Shown: positions 53,468 through 62,926 of the stretch, piece by piece
Layout of the letters: every line of letters starts with the position of its first letter
Position numbering within the stretch: the stretch's first letter is position 1
Source: Antrihabitans cavernicola
GTDB taxonomy: Bacteria > Actinomycetota > Actinomycetes > Mycobacteriales > Mycobacteriaceae
Length of the DNA stretch: 64,000 nucleotides
Assembly: GCF_008297975.1 (NCBI RefSeq)
Contig: NZ_VLNY01000004.1
Location: 248,001-312,000, forward strand
Reading direction: 5' to 3'
Translations under genes and position numbers: made by a program
Notes under the pieces: model-generated
Database searches by the model: none
The model's input: the letters and a program-made list of their open reading frames with translations, nothing else
Told to the model about the DNA's origin: nothing

Positions 53468-54340
53468 TCATGCCTCTCCGTTCGGGCGGTAGCAGACGCA
53501 TGCGGCAACCGGTCCGCCCGCGGCGACGAAGAGCAGCGGCCGTCGGTCCACCGCCTTCTGCTCGATTGCGTTGGCGTAGGCAAAGATCGGTGCCGCGGTA
53601 TGCGGATCGCCCACCGAACGAGGCACCGTGATCATCGATGCCGACGCTACCCCGAGGCCGTCGGCGAGCAGTTCGGCGAAATCGGGCGTCGGTGCCGGCA
53701 CCAACAGGCGTGCCGAGGCCAGGTCGACACCCTCGGCGTCGAGGCAGGAGCGGATCGCGTCGATCGCGAATGTCACGGTGGTGGCAGGGGATTCGACGGT
53801 GATGGTGGATCGCCCGTGTATGCCCACCTCGCCGAGAACTACCTTGCCGTACGGCTCGAGTTGCCTTGTGTCCGATGCCGAATGGACCCGCCCGAATCCG
53901 CCTGCGGTATCGGCGCGACCGAGCAACAATGCCGCTCCGGTGCTGGCGTAGGGAAAGTCGTCGGCGGCCGTCAGGGATGGATGGGTATCGCCCGCAGTCA
54001 GCAGAACGTACTCGACATCGGCTGCCGCGAAGAAGGATTCGGCAACGGAGATCGCGTCCAGCAGGCCGCACGCCCCGTTCATCAGGTCGAACGAGAACGA
54101 GGGCACCCGCCCGGGACTGTATTCGAGGCCGATGCCGATGCGCTTCTGCAACAGTGCCGACACGGCGGGCTCGACGATATTGGAATCGCGATAGATCCCG
54201 ACGTTGATCAGCGCGCCGATTCGGTCGGGGGACACGCCGGCGGCGTCGAGGCAGGCTGTTGCAGCGCGGGTGGCGTGCTCGAAATAGCTTCCGGTATAGC
54301 TGTCGGTGTCAGTCGCATATGAAACGATCGCGGTGGGCAC
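53468..54340 (-). CDS. KAS III-like protein B, degenerate active site
   Basis: 290-residue FabH/thiolase-fold protein. It keeps a candidate Cys91 in DLMNGACGLLDAI, but the His motif of KAS III (HQ, expected near residue 210) is replaced by LVPAPTPDF and the Asn position reads DPHTAAPIFAYANA. It is shorter than usual (290 against about 320-330). This pattern, next to an intact KAS III gene, resembles the non-catalytic or accessory partner of heterodimeric FabH-like pairs such as PqsB with PqsC. GTG start 1 bp after the stop of protein A. Confidence 0.82.
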   Translation of the reverse strand: MPTAIVSYATDTDSYTGSYFEHATRAATACLDAAGVSPDRIGALINVGIYRDSNIVEPAVSALLQKRIGIGLEYSPGRVPSFSFDLMNGACGLLDAISVAESFFAAADVEYVLLTAGDTHPSLTAADDFPYASTGAALLLGRADTAGGFGRVHSASDTRQLEPYGKVVLGEVGIHGRSTITVESPATTVTFAIDAIRSCLDAEGVDLASARLLVPAPTPDFAELLADGLGVASASMITVPRSVGDPHTAAPIFAYANAIEQKAVDRRPLLFVAAGGPVAACVCYRPNGEA

Positions 54341-54341
54341 G

Positions 54342-55391
54342 TCACGCCCCCAATCGCGACACGGTTGCCGCAAGGAATCCGTACACCATCCCGGATGCGG
54401 ACGGAATCATCAGGATCTTGGATCCTTTCGGGATCTTTTGGTTCTTCAGGTGCTCGTGCAGAACGAGGAAATGGGACGTCGATGCGGTATTGCCGTAATC
54501 CTCGAGGACGTTCAGGGCCTCGGGCATGGTGGTACCGAAGTGCGCCGCGGTCAAGTGTGTGATGTATTCGATTGCGGGAGCACTGAATTGGTGGTGGATC
54601 CAGAAGTCGTAGTTCTCGGAATCCCAGGTTCGATGGGTCTCGTCCAGAAACGCCTTCATCCGAACGATTCCCTGCATGTACCGCGACTCGTTCTGCATCG
54701 CCCGGTTGTCGGTGTACATCGCCATTCCGTTGGATCGGTCGCTGGGCATTCCGATGCAGTGCTCGGCCGCGGCCGATGCGGTCATGACTTGGACGTAGTG
54801 GATCGCGTCCCGTTCGTCTCCACGGCCGTCGAGAATGACCGCCACTGCGGCGTCGCCCACGGTCAGTGCGGCGAATTGCGGATCGTAGGGTTCGCGGATC
54901 TCCCGAACCGCGGTTTCGGCGATGGGCGTGATCTGCTCGCCGCTCACCACAATGCCGTTTTTGACCACACCCGCTCGAATCAGCCTGTCCAGAACCATGA
55001 TTCCAGTCACCATTCCGGCGCACGCATTCGAAATGTCGAAGTTCTTGGCAGCGAACGCGCCGATCGAGTTGCGCAGCATCAAGGAGAAGGACGGCTCGAA
55101 GGCGAACAAGCCGGGCGCAGTGGTACGCGTGATCGACACCGAGATCACGATGTCGAGCTCGGCGGCCGTGTAGTCGGAGCGCTCCAGACAGTCCGCAATT
55201 GCGTTGGTGGCAAGGGCGAACGACGACTCGTAGTCGGCTGGATCGGCGTTGTACACCCGGCGGCTCTGGATTCCGGTGATTGCGGCGAGGTCGAGGTTTC
55301 GAGGAATTTCGAGCCTGTCTATCAGTTCCTCGGTCGACACTTCTTCGGCCGGGGTATAGGAGCCGATCGCTTCGAATCGTGTTCGGTACAT
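54342..55391 (-). CDS. KAS III-like ketosynthase A, intact triad
   Basis: 349-residue beta-ketoacyl-ACP synthase III-like enzyme. The triad is visible: Cys124 in ISNACAGMVTG, His267 in IHHQFSAPA and Asn301 in GNTASTSHF. It is longer than housekeeping FabH and has none of the fatty-acid operon neighbours, so it probably joins an acyl chain to a cluster substrate. ATG start; 55 bp downstream of the MMPL gene on the same strand. Confidence 0.9.
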   Translation of the reverse strand: MYRTRFEAIGSYTPAEEVSTEELIDRLEIPRNLDLAAITGIQSRRVYNADPADYESSFALATNAIADCLERSDYTAAELDIVISVSITRTTAPGLFAFEPSFSLMLRNSIGAFAAKNFDISNACAGMVTGIMVLDRLIRAGVVKNGIVVSGEQITPIAETAVREIREPYDPQFAALTVGDAAVAVILDGRGDERDAIHYVQVMTASAAAEHCIGMPSDRSNGMAMYTDNRAMQNESRYMQGIVRMKAFLDETHRTWDSENYDFWIHHQFSAPAIEYITHLTAAHFGTTMPEALNVLEDYGNTASTSHFLVLHEHLKNQKIPKGSKILMIPSASGMVYGFLAATVSRLGA

Positions 55392-55446
55392 ACCTGCCTC
55401 TATTGCCCGTATCGGCCCCCGAGTGGAGCCACGCTAGCACATGAAT

Positions 55447-57678
55447 TCACGGCGACGGGGTTGCGCGCGAGGCGGTGGCTGCCGAGTGGTCCAACCGTTT
55501 TCCGGTGGCCGATCCGTCGCCGGGGAACCACCAATTCCAGTGTCCCAGAAGGCGTAACAGCGATGGAACGAGCAAAAGTCTGATGACCACGGCATCGATT
55601 GCGATGGCGACGGCGAGCGCAAATCCCAGTTGTTTCAATTCCAGAACGTCGGCGGTGAGAAAGCTCCCGAACACCACGACCATGATCACCGCCGCCGCAG
55701 TGATGGGCCCGGCCGTCTGCTGGATGCCGGTTGCGACGCTGTCGCGATTGGTCCGGTCGGACTGTGAATCGGCGGCATCCCAATTTTCCTTGATGCGTCG
55801 AATCAGGAAGACCTCGTAGTCCATCGAGAGTCCGAACAAGATGGCGAACACGGTTATCGGGAGAAATACCTGGAGGAATCCTGGACTCTGGAATCCGAAC
55901 ACCGACTCGCCGTAGCCCCACTGGAAGACGGCGACGGTGATTCCGAGCGCAGCTCCGGTCGCGAACAGGTTCATGACGATCGCCTTCAACGGAAGGACGA
56001 CGCTGCGGAAGACGAGAGTGAGGAAGATCAGCGACGACGCGAGTACCAGCCCGATCACCCAGGGCAGACGTGCCGTGATCACATCGGACATCTCGACGAG
56101 GGCCGCCGTGGTTCCGCCGACGGACACCTTCACACCGTTGTCGGACACTGCGTGCGCACGCTCGCGGAGTTCGCGAACCAGATCAGTTGCGGCGGTCGAA
56201 TCGACCGGCACCGCGGGCACGACGGAGACCATGACTCGTCCGCCGCTCTCCCGCGTCAGCGTCGTCGCGATCCGGGCATCGCCTGCCAGTTGCTGGACGT
56301 ATCGATGCGCGGCAGCCGATTCGGTCGCGTCGAGTGGCGTGTCGTTCGGCCCGGTGGCGATCACATCGATAGGTGACAGCAGGCCCGGAGCGAAATCGGC
56401 GGCGATCGATGCCGCGGCCCTGCCCGACGGCGTCCCATGCAGCGCCGGGAGACCGATGTCGAATCCGTAGCGCATGTCGACCCCGGGCGCCGCGGCAAGT
56501 AGCAGCAGCGTGAGCGCGCCGAGAGCGAAGACCACCGGCCTTCTCATGACCAGGTGCGCCCACCTGCCCCACCGATTTGCCGGGTCCGCGGGCCGGTCGT
56601 GCACGCGGCGAGGCAGCCTGCCGCGATTGACCGCCGGGCCCAATTCCGCCAGCACCGCCGGAAGCAGTGTCGTCGCGACGAGCATTGCCGCGACGACCGA
56701 CGTGCTGACCCCGATGGTGATGGCACGAAAAACCGGAGCGGGAACGACGACCAGCGCGCACAACGAGATCACCACGATCACACCCGATGCCAGGACCATC
56801 TTTCCCGCGGTATCGAGCGAGACACCGACAGCCGCAGTGATTTTCGTTCTGTCCGTGCGATCCGCGACATGCTCCGAGCGCAGCTGCTCGCGAAAGCGGG
56901 CCACCACGAACATCGCGTAGTCGATGCCGACACCGGTACCGACCATCGTCGCCGTCGACAGCGCCAATGGGTCCAGCGGCCGGAAGACGGTGATCACCAG
57001 CAGGGCGCCGATGCACAGCAGGAGGCCTGCGACGGCCGTGAGAATGGGAATTCCTGCGGCGACGAGCGCACCCAGGCCCACCGCCAACAATGCGAACGCA
57101 ACCGGAATGCCGATGGTTTCGGCGCGCTGCGCGTCGGCGCGCTCGACGGTGATCATGTCGCTCTGGATCGCCGAGTAACCGGTGAGGGCAACGTCCACAT
57201 CCCGCGTCGCCGCGGTGCGAAGATCGGACTGCAATTGCTTCGCCACGGCAATCCGTTGCGCCATCGTGCCGTCGATTCCGACGACGGAAAACGCGGTGTG
57301 CCGGTCGGCGGAGATCGTCGTGACAGGACCGCTGCTCACCGGTCCTGTCAGTACCCGCACGTCCGCAATGGAACGCGCTGTCGTCAGGCTCCGATCGACA
57401 GCGCCGCGGTAGTCGGGAGCATCCACGGTGAGCGTGGGCGAGTGATAGACGATGACGCTCTGTTCCGCGCCGAGCTCGGGGAAATGCTCGCCGAGCAGCC
57501 GGTCGACACGAACCGACTCGGCGTGGTCGACCGTCAAGTCCGGTGCTTGCAATCGTGCATCGAGAATCGGATACGACAGGCCGCACGCGAGCGTCAGCAG
57601 TATCCACACGGCGATGACCACACGCCGATGCTGCGCCATGCGAACGCCCCAGCGCCCGACAAGCCCCAACTCCGCCAT
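55447..57678 (-). CDS. MMPL-family RND exporter
   Basis: 743-residue transporter with two repeated halves, each a large extracytoplasmic loop flanked by TM helices; twelve TM in all. TM1 is VVIAVWILLTLACGLSYPIL. The proton-relay region is around GVGIDYAMFVVARFRE and, in the second half, FGLSMDYEVFLIRRIKE (the conserved Asp-Tyr pairs). MmpL proteins export lipids and specialised metabolites in mycolata. First gene of the five-gene operon; promoter in the 94-bp gap to cobD. Confidence 0.93.
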   Translation of the reverse strand: MAELGLVGRWGVRMAQHRRVVIAVWILLTLACGLSYPILDARLQAPDLTVDHAESVRVDRLLGEHFPELGAEQSVIVYHSPTLTVDAPDYRGAVDRSLTTARSIADVRVLTGPVSSGPVTTISADRHTAFSVVGIDGTMAQRIAVAKQLQSDLRTAATRDVDVALTGYSAIQSDMITVERADAQRAETIGIPVAFALLAVGLGALVAAGIPILTAVAGLLLCIGALLVITVFRPLDPLALSTATMVGTGVGIDYAMFVVARFREQLRSEHVADRTDRTKITAAVGVSLDTAGKMVLASGVIVVISLCALVVVPAPVFRAITIGVSTSVVAAMLVATTLLPAVLAELGPAVNRGRLPRRVHDRPADPANRWGRWAHLVMRRPVVFALGALTLLLLAAAPGVDMRYGFDIGLPALHGTPSGRAAASIAADFAPGLLSPIDVIATGPNDTPLDATESAAAHRYVQQLAGDARIATTLTRESGGRVMVSVVPAVPVDSTAATDLVRELRERAHAVSDNGVKVSVGGTTAALVEMSDVITARLPWVIGLVLASSLIFLTLVFRSVVLPLKAIVMNLFATGAALGITVAVFQWGYGESVFGFQSPGFLQVFLPITVFAILFGLSMDYEVFLIRRIKENWDAADSQSDRTNRDSVATGIQQTAGPITAAAVIMVVVFGSFLTADVLELKQLGFALAVAIAIDAVVIRLLLVPSLLRLLGHWNWWFPGDGSATGKRLDHSAATASRATPSP

Positions 57679-57772
57679 CGGCAGCCCCTCGTTGTGCAGC
57701 CCTGGGTGTGATTACCGGGTCTGACAGTAAGTCATCCGTGATACGAGTTCGGGCACGCCGTAGCCTCGCACT

Positions 57773-58714
57773 GTGAACAGAGGCGGTGCCCGTGCGCTGG
57801 GACTGGCGATCGGCTATTGCGCCGACCGAGTCTTTCGCGATCCTACGCGCCTGCACCCGGTTGCCGGATTCGGCACTGCTGCAAGCCGACTCGAACACCT
57901 CACCTACCGAGACAGCCGCGCCGCGGGTGCCGCGCACGTCGCAATCCTGGTCGGGGGAACCGTCGTGTTCGGCGTAGTGCTCGGTCGTGGGGGAGCGCCT
58001 GCGACGGCGCTGGCAACATGGGCGGTGCTAGGCGGAAGTTCCTTGGCCGCAACAGGAAACACCATGGCCGACCATCTGGAAGCGAACGACCTGCTGGCGG
58101 CGCGCACCCTGTTGCCGTCGCTGTGCGGTCGCGATCCCGATCTCCTCGACAGCGCCGGGCTGGCTCGCGCCGCACTGGAATCGGTCGCCGAGAACACATC
58201 TGACGCCACGGTGGCACCACTGTTCTGGGGCGCCGTCGCGGGTGTGCCCGGCCTGGTGGGTTACCGCGCGATCAACACGCTGGACGCGATGATCGGCTAT
58301 CGCAACGACCGCTACTCACGTTTCGGTTGGGCCGCTGCGCGCACCGACGACATCGCCAACCTGATTCCTGCACGACTCGCCGGTGCACTGACCGTTGCCC
58401 TGGCGCCGACCGTCGGTGGCTCGCCCCGACAAGCGTTGCGGGCGTGGCGCCGTGATGCCGCGGCTCACCCGAGTCCCAACGCAGGCGTTGCCGAAGCATC
58501 GATGGCCGGCGCCCTGCGGGTGACGCTCGGCGGGCGCACGGCCTACCGTCACGGCGTCGAACAGCGACCCGAACTCGGCGACGGTCCGGCCCCAGGGGGA
58601 GCGGATCTGCGTCGGGCGGTTCGACTCTCCACCACGGTCCAGCTCGCGTCAGCGGCGCTTGCCGTAGCGGTCGGCGAGCTTGTCCTCCTGCGAGACCGGC
58701 GCAGGCGGCGCTGA
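57773..58714 (+). CDS. cobD: Adenosylcobinamide-phosphate synthase CobD/CbiB
   Basis: 313-residue membrane enzyme of cobalamin synthesis that attaches aminopropanol (or its phosphate) to adenosylcobyric acid. Conserved strings: ADRVFRDPTRLHPVAGFG, LESVAENTSDATVAPLFW, GYRAINTLDAMIGYRNDRY and PNAGVAEASMAGAL. Matches Rv2236c in position. No cobalamin riboswitch seen upstream. The 3' end overlaps the convergent SURF1 gene by 66 bp. Confidence 0.95.
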   Translation: MNRGGARALGLAIGYCADRVFRDPTRLHPVAGFGTAASRLEHLTYRDSRAAGAAHVAILVGGTVVFGVVLGRGGAPATALATWAVLGGSSLAATGNTMADHLEANDLLAARTLLPSLCGRDPDLLDSAGLARAALESVAENTSDATVAPLFWGAVAGVPGLVGYRAINTLDAMIGYRNDRYSRFGWAAARTDDIANLIPARLAGALTVALAPTVGGSPRQALRAWRRDAAAHPSPNAGVAEASMAGALRVTLGGRTAYRHGVEQRPELGDGPAPGGADLRRAVRLSTTVQLASAALAVAVGELVLLRDRRRRR

Positions 58715-59485
58715 CTCCAGCGTCGGTGCCGGCGTCGCGGCGGGCTCTCGCTCCTTGCGTCGCTCGCGGAGTTCGGCACGGACGAAGTACCCCAACCCGA
58801 GCGGTGCCATGATGCCGAACGCCAGCCACTGCAGCCCGTACGACAGGTACGGCCCGGCATCGAGTTGCGGCAATGCGATCGCGTTGAAGCCGCCTGGCTG
58901 GTCGTCGGCGAGTTGCAGATAGCCGCTGACCAAGTCGATTCCGAGCACCGAACCGACGGTCGGCGAGTCGATGAAGTAGACCTGGCGATAGCCGTCCTCG
59001 GTGATCGGATCCTTGCCCGGCACCACGCCTTCGGACATTCGGATCACCGCGGACAGCTTGACCGGGCCTGTGGGAGCGGCGTCGATCGTGGGCGGGCGAG
59101 TGCCTTCGACAGGTCGCACATAACCGCGATCGACGAGTATCGACCGACCGTCCTTCATCCGCACCGGTGTCAGCACGTCGTAGGACGGCGCATCGTTGTT
59201 CGACCGCAGCCGCAGGAGCACGTCACTGTTCGGGATGTAGCTGCCCTCGACCGTGACGCGCCGCCACTCGTCGTCCTTCTTGGGCCCGGCACCCTGGATC
59301 AGACTCTCGACAGGGACCGGATCGGAATTCAACGAATCGGCGATCAGGTTGTTGCGGTGCGAAGTGGAGATGTTCTTCCCCAGCTGCCACGGCGCGAGCA
59401 CCGAAAAGCACAGGTAGGCGAACGCGGCGACCAGCAACGCCAGGATCAGCCAACCCGGTCGGAGCAGGAACTTCAGTCGTCGCAC
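58649..59485 (-). CDS. SURF1-family cytochrome oxidase assembly protein
   Basis: 278-residue protein with two TM helices (about residues 8-28 and 205-230) around an extracytoplasmic SURF1 domain. Typical strings: LGKNISTSHRNNLI, VLVDRGYVRPVEGTRPP, VYFIDSPTVG. It assists insertion of heme a into cytochrome aa3 oxidase. GTG at 59485 overlaps the ptpA end by 13 bp. The C-terminal 50 residues are charged and Pro-rich. Same gene order as Rv2235. Confidence 0.9.
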   Translation of the reverse strand: MRRLKFLLRPGWLILALLVAAFAYLCFSVLAPWQLGKNISTSHRNNLIADSLNSDPVPVESLIQGAGPKKDDEWRRVTVEGSYIPNSDVLLRLRSNNDAPSYDVLTPVRMKDGRSILVDRGYVRPVEGTRPPTIDAAPTGPVKLSAVIRMSEGVVPGKDPITEDGYRQVYFIDSPTVGSVLGIDLVSGYLQLADDQPGGFNAIALPQLDAGPYLSYGLQWLAFGIMAPLGLGYFVRAELRERRKEREPAATPAPTLESAPPAPVSQEDKLADRYGKRR

Positions 59486-59970
59486 GTATCCACGGTAGCG
59501 GCCAACCGCTCGCGCACCCATTCCAGTAGTCCCGGGACGGCCGCCTCGATCTGGGCGAGCACCGTGTCGAATCCGTCGGCTGATCCGTAGTAAGGGTCCG
59601 GAACATCCGCTTCGTCGGCATTCGGATCGAAGCTGCGCAGCAGCCGGAGCCGATCCGCCGGTACCCCGAGCCGAGCCAGGTCCCGCCGGTGACCGGAGTC
59701 CAACGCCACCACAAGATCGGCGTCCAGGTGATCTCGATCGACCACTGCGGCGGCATGCCCGATGCGGTAGCCGTGCTCGAGCAGCACCACCGTGGTTCGC
59801 GGATCGGCATCGTCACCCACGTGCCAGGAACCGGTGCCCGCGCTGCTCACCCGCACCCGATTCGCCAGGCCTGCGCGCTCCAGGTGGCCTTGGAACACCT
59901 TCTCGGCCATCGGCGACCGACAGATGTTTCCGGTGCAGACGAAGGTGACATGCAACTCAGACTCGGACAT
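59473..59970 (-). CDS. ptpA: Low-molecular-weight protein tyrosine phosphatase
   Basis: 165-residue phosphatase. P-loop VCTGNICRSP with catalytic Cys and Arg near the N-terminus, and the general-acid Asp in DPYYGSADGF. In M. tuberculosis PtpA is secreted into macrophages; in this organism a housekeeping role is more likely. It overlaps the HAD gene upstream (14 bp) and SURF1 downstream, a compact operon identical to Rv2232-Rv2235. Confidence 0.93.
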   Translation of the reverse strand: MSESELHVTFVCTGNICRSPMAEKVFQGHLERAGLANRVRVSSAGTGSWHVGDDADPRTTVVLLEHGYRIGHAAAVVDRDHLDADLVVALDSGHRRDLARLGVPADRLRLLRSFDPNADEADVPDPYYGSADGFDTVLAQIEAAVPGLLEWVRERLAATVDTCDD

Positions 59971-60637
59971 CGAGCACCCGCGCCAGGTCGGGGACGGTAT
60001 CGGCGATCAAGCTCGCGCCGTCGGACTCGCCGTCGACGCCGTAACCCCAGCCCGCATAGACCGTCGGAATTCCCCAGTGGGCCGCACCGGCGACATCGTG
60101 CTCGCGATCACCGACGAGCACGACGCCCTCGGTACCGCCCACGATCGGCTCAATCTGCATGTTCCGCAGCGTGTGCGCAATCACATCCGCTTTGGTCCGG
60201 CGTTCCAGATCTTTGCTGGCACCGCCGATGAACTCGAAGTACTTGGCGAGCCCGAAGTGTTCGAGGATTCGCACCGCGTACCCCTGGAACTTGGAGGTGG
60301 CGATGCCCAACCGAGTCCCGTCCGCGGAGAGCGCGGCGACGATCGGTTCCATGCCGTCGAACACGCTGTTGTCAGCCCAGCCGCCGCCCTCGTCGTAGCT
60401 GTCGAAGTACGCGGCAATCGCTTGCGCGGTACGGACCTCGTCGATGCCCATCGCGCGAAACGTGTCGACCATCGGCGGACCGACCACGGTTGCCAACAAC
60501 TCGGCGCTCGGTTCGGGTTCGCCGATGGTCGACAATGCGTGACGGAATCCGGCAAGGATTCCCGGCGCCGAGTCGGTCAGAGTGCCGTCCAGGTCGAACA
60601 ACATCACCGGTGCGGGCAGGGTCGGATCGGATCTCAC
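59957..60637 (-). CDS. HAD-family hydrolase/PtkA-like protein
   Basis: 226-residue HAD protein. Motif I FDLDGTLTDSAPG, motif II IATSK, motif IV VGDREHDVAGA; cap of the phosphoglycolate-phosphatase type. Its orthologue next to ptpA in M. tuberculosis (Rv2232, PtkA) is reported as a protein tyrosine kinase acting on PtpA, although the fold is that of a phosphatase; that PtkA has a longer N-terminus, absent here. Phosphatase activity is the safer call. GTG at 60637. Confidence 0.87.
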   Translation of the reverse strand: MRSDPTLPAPVMLFDLDGTLTDSAPGILAGFRHALSTIGEPEPSAELLATVVGPPMVDTFRAMGIDEVRTAQAIAAYFDSYDEGGGWADNSVFDGMEPIVAALSADGTRLGIATSKFQGYAVRILEHFGLAKYFEFIGGASKDLERRTKADVIAHTLRNMQIEPIVGGTEGVVLVGDREHDVAGAAHWGIPTVYAGWGYGVDGESDGASLIADTVPDLARVLDVRV

Positions 60638-60667
60638 GCTGACATTGTCGCCGTAAGCTGACCGACT

Positions 60668-61723
60668 GTGGATCAGCGGGTGGAGCACCTACGGCACGGG
60701 GACATGGAGTGCCTGCGGCACCACGGCGATGTGGACGCCGCCCCGGGACTGCTCGATTTCGCGGTCAACGTCGCGAGAATCGCTCCGCCCGAGTGGCTGC
60801 AGCGCCGACTTGCCGGGCGCCTCGCGACCCTCGGCAGATACCCGAGTGCCGCGGAAGACCTCGCGGTTCGCGAGCGGGTGGGTGCGCGGCACGGCCGATC
60901 CGCCGACGAGGTGCTGCTCCTTGCCGGCGGTGCCGAGGGATTCGCGTTACTGCCGCGGCTCGAGCCTGCGTTGGCCGCGCTGATCCAGCCGTCGTTCACC
61001 GAACCCGAGGTTGCGCTGCGCGAGGCGGGTGTACCGATCGAGCAGGTGCTGCTCCCGCCGCCCTACGCGCTGGATCCGAACCTGGTGCCCGATGCCGCCG
61101 ACTTGGTGATCGTCGGCAATCCGACCAACCCGACGTCGGTCTTGCACCACGCCGATTCGATACTGGCGATGCGCCGACCCGGCCGGATCGTGGTTGTGGA
61201 CGAAGCATTCGCGGATGCCTGCCCGGGGGAGACCGAGTCGGTCGCCGGGCGGTCGCTGCCAGATGTGCTGGTGCTGCGAAGCCTGACCAAGACGTGGTCG
61301 TTGGCGGGGCTCCGCTGTGGGTACGTGCTGGGCCCACAGGATCTGCTGCGTCGGTTGCAGGTCGGTCGGGCCCATTGGCCGATCGGGTCGTTGCAGTTGG
61401 AGGCCATCGCGGCGTGCTGCACACCGGAAGCGGCAGCACTGGCGGCAGATCGAGCGCAGCAGCTCGCCTCCGATCGGGCGGCGATGATCGATCTGCTCCG
61501 CGACGCGGGATTCGACGTCGCCCTCCCTGCCGCTGCGCCGTTCCTGCTGCTGCGCGTCGACAACGGCGAGATCGTGCGAAAAGAACTGCGCGAGAAGGGG
61601 ATCGCGGTTCGGCGTTGCGACACCTTTCGCGGCCTCGGCCCCGATCATCTGCGAGTTGCGGTTCGTGGCACAGTCGAGGCCACCCAATTGGTGGCGGCAA
61701 TGATCGAGGTGGCGGGGACGTGA
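60668..61723 (+). CDS. cobC: CobC-like PLP-dependent aminotransferase/decarboxylase
   Basis: 351-residue class I/II aminotransferase-fold protein. PLP Lys lies in [26 protein letters not shown] and VVVDEAFAD are the standard PLP contacts. In cobalamin producers this type makes aminopropanol phosphate from threonine phosphate, consistent with cobD nearby. GTG at 60668; divergent from the HAD gene by 30 bp. Corresponds to Rv2231c. Confidence 0.9.
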   Translation: MDQRVEHLRHGDMECLRHHGDVDAAPGLLDFAVNVARIAPPEWLQRRLAGRLATLGRYPSAAEDLAVRERVGARHGRSADEVLLLAGGAEGFALLPRLEPALAALIQPSFTEPEVALREAGVPIEQVLLPPPYALDPNLVPDAADLVIVGNPTNPTSVLHHADSILAMRRPGRIVVVDEAFADACPGETESVAGRSLPDVLVLRSLTKTWSLAGLRCGYVLGPQDLLRRLQVGRAHWPIGSLQLEAIAACCTPEAAALAADRAQQLASDRAAMIDLLRDAGFDVALPAAAPFLLLRVDNGEIVRKELREKGIAVRRCDTFRGLGPDHLRVAVRGTVEATQLVAAMIEVAGT

Positions 61724-62838
61724 CGGTGGTGTTGAAGGACCTGATCGCTGTACTTGATCGGGCGTATCCGTCGGCACTTTCCGAGAGCTGGGATTCCGTC
61801 GGGCTCGTGTGTGGCGACCCGGCCGATCCCGTGGAACGGGTGCTGCTTGCCGTGGACGCGACCGAGGCTGTTGTCGACGAGGCGATCGCTTGGGGCGCAC
61901 AGGCTTTGGTGGTACACCATCCTCTGTTGCTGCGCGGCGTCGACACCGTCGGCGCCCACACCCCCAAAGGGGCATTGGTCCATCGGCTGATCAAAGCCGG
62001 CTGCGCTCTGTTCACCGCACATACCAACGCCGATTCCGCCGATCCTGGCGTCTCCGATGCGCTCGCCGAGGCGCTCGGCGTCAGTGTCACCGGACCTATC
62101 GACGCCGTCGACGAGCGGCCGTTGGACAAATGGGTGGTGATGGTCCCGACCGCCGATGCGGAGCAGGTGAAGTCGGCCCTGTTCGCAGCGGGCGCGGGTC
62201 GAGTCGGCGACTACTCCGAATGCAGTTGGCAATCGGCGGGCACAGGCCAGTTCCGGCCGGCGACGGGAGCGAATCCGACGATCGGGACGGTCGGCGAGCT
62301 CGAGTCAGTCGAGGAAACCCGTGTCGAGGTAGTCGCGCATCGCAGCATCAGGGTCGCGGTGCTCGGCGCCCTCCGGGCCGCCCATCCCTACGAGGAGCCC
62401 GCCTTCGACATCCTCGAACTCGCCGGCGTGCCGTCGGCGTCGGGTCTGGGCCGAGTCGGCACCCTGCCGGCGCCGGAGACGTTGCGCGAGTTCACCGCTC
62501 GGGTGCACGCAGCTCTGCCTGCCACAGCGTGGGGAGTTCGCGCTGCGGGGGATCCCGACGCGATGGTGCAGCGCGTCGCGGTGTGCGGGGGAGCAGGCGA
62601 TTCGTTCCTCGACGCGGTCGGCCGACTCGGCGTGGATGTCTACGTCACCGCCGATCTTCGGCATCACCCGGTCGACGAACATCTGCGTGCGGGCGGGCCT
62701 GCGCTCGTGGACGTTGCGCATTGGGCAAGCGAATTTCCCTGGTGCGCGCAGGCAGCCGGTGTGCTGAACGAGGCACTCGATGTGCAGACCAGGGTGTCCG
62801 AAGTCCGCACCGATCCGTGGACCGTCGGCACCAGCTGA
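61720..62838 (+). CDS. NIF3/DUF34-family metal-binding protein
   Basis: 372-residue protein with the NIF3 metal residues in LVVHHPLL and AHTNADSA, the middle insert domain (about residues 130-230), and C-terminal [14 protein letters not shown] and [11 protein letters not shown]. Proposed to be GTP cyclohydrolase I type 2, but the function is disputed. GTG start overlaps the cobC stop (GTGA). Corresponds to Rv2230c. Confidence 0.92.
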   Translation: MTVVLKDLIAVLDRAYPSALSESWDSVGLVCGDPADPVERVLLAVDATEAVVDEAIAWGAQALVVHHPLLLRGVDTVGAHTPKGALVHRLIKAGCALFTAHTNADSADPGVSDALAEALGVSVTGPIDAVDERPLDKWVVMVPTADAEQVKSALFAAGAGRVGDYSECSWQSAGTGQFRPATGANPTIGTVGELESVEETRVEVVAHRSIRVAVLGALRAAHPYEEPAFDILELAGVPSASGLGRVGTLPAPETLREFTARVHAALPATAWGVRAAGDPDAMVQRVAVCGGAGDSFLDAVGRLGVDVYVTADLRHHPVDEHLRAGGPALVDVAHWASEFPWCAQAAGVLNEALDVQTRVSEVRTDPWTVGTS

Positions 62839-62926
62839 TCGCGGGGTACGGTGGTGCATTCAGTACGTGGAGCATTCGTAAACTACACAGCAGTCCCAGC
62901 TCGGACCACCTCAGGAGCCGTCACGC

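Noticed and set aside
54306-55583. 425-codon plus-strand frame opposite the KAS III A gene
   Set aside because: Antisense shadow; the sense gene has a complete catalytic triad.
57679-57772. Cobalamin riboswitch upstream of cobD
   Set aside because: The 94-bp gap is too short and lacks a B12-box-like sequence.
60709-61719. In-frame upstream extension of the NIF3 gene through cobC
   Set aside because: Overlaps all of cobC with Arg-rich shadow sequence; GTGA coupling gives a clean start at 61720.
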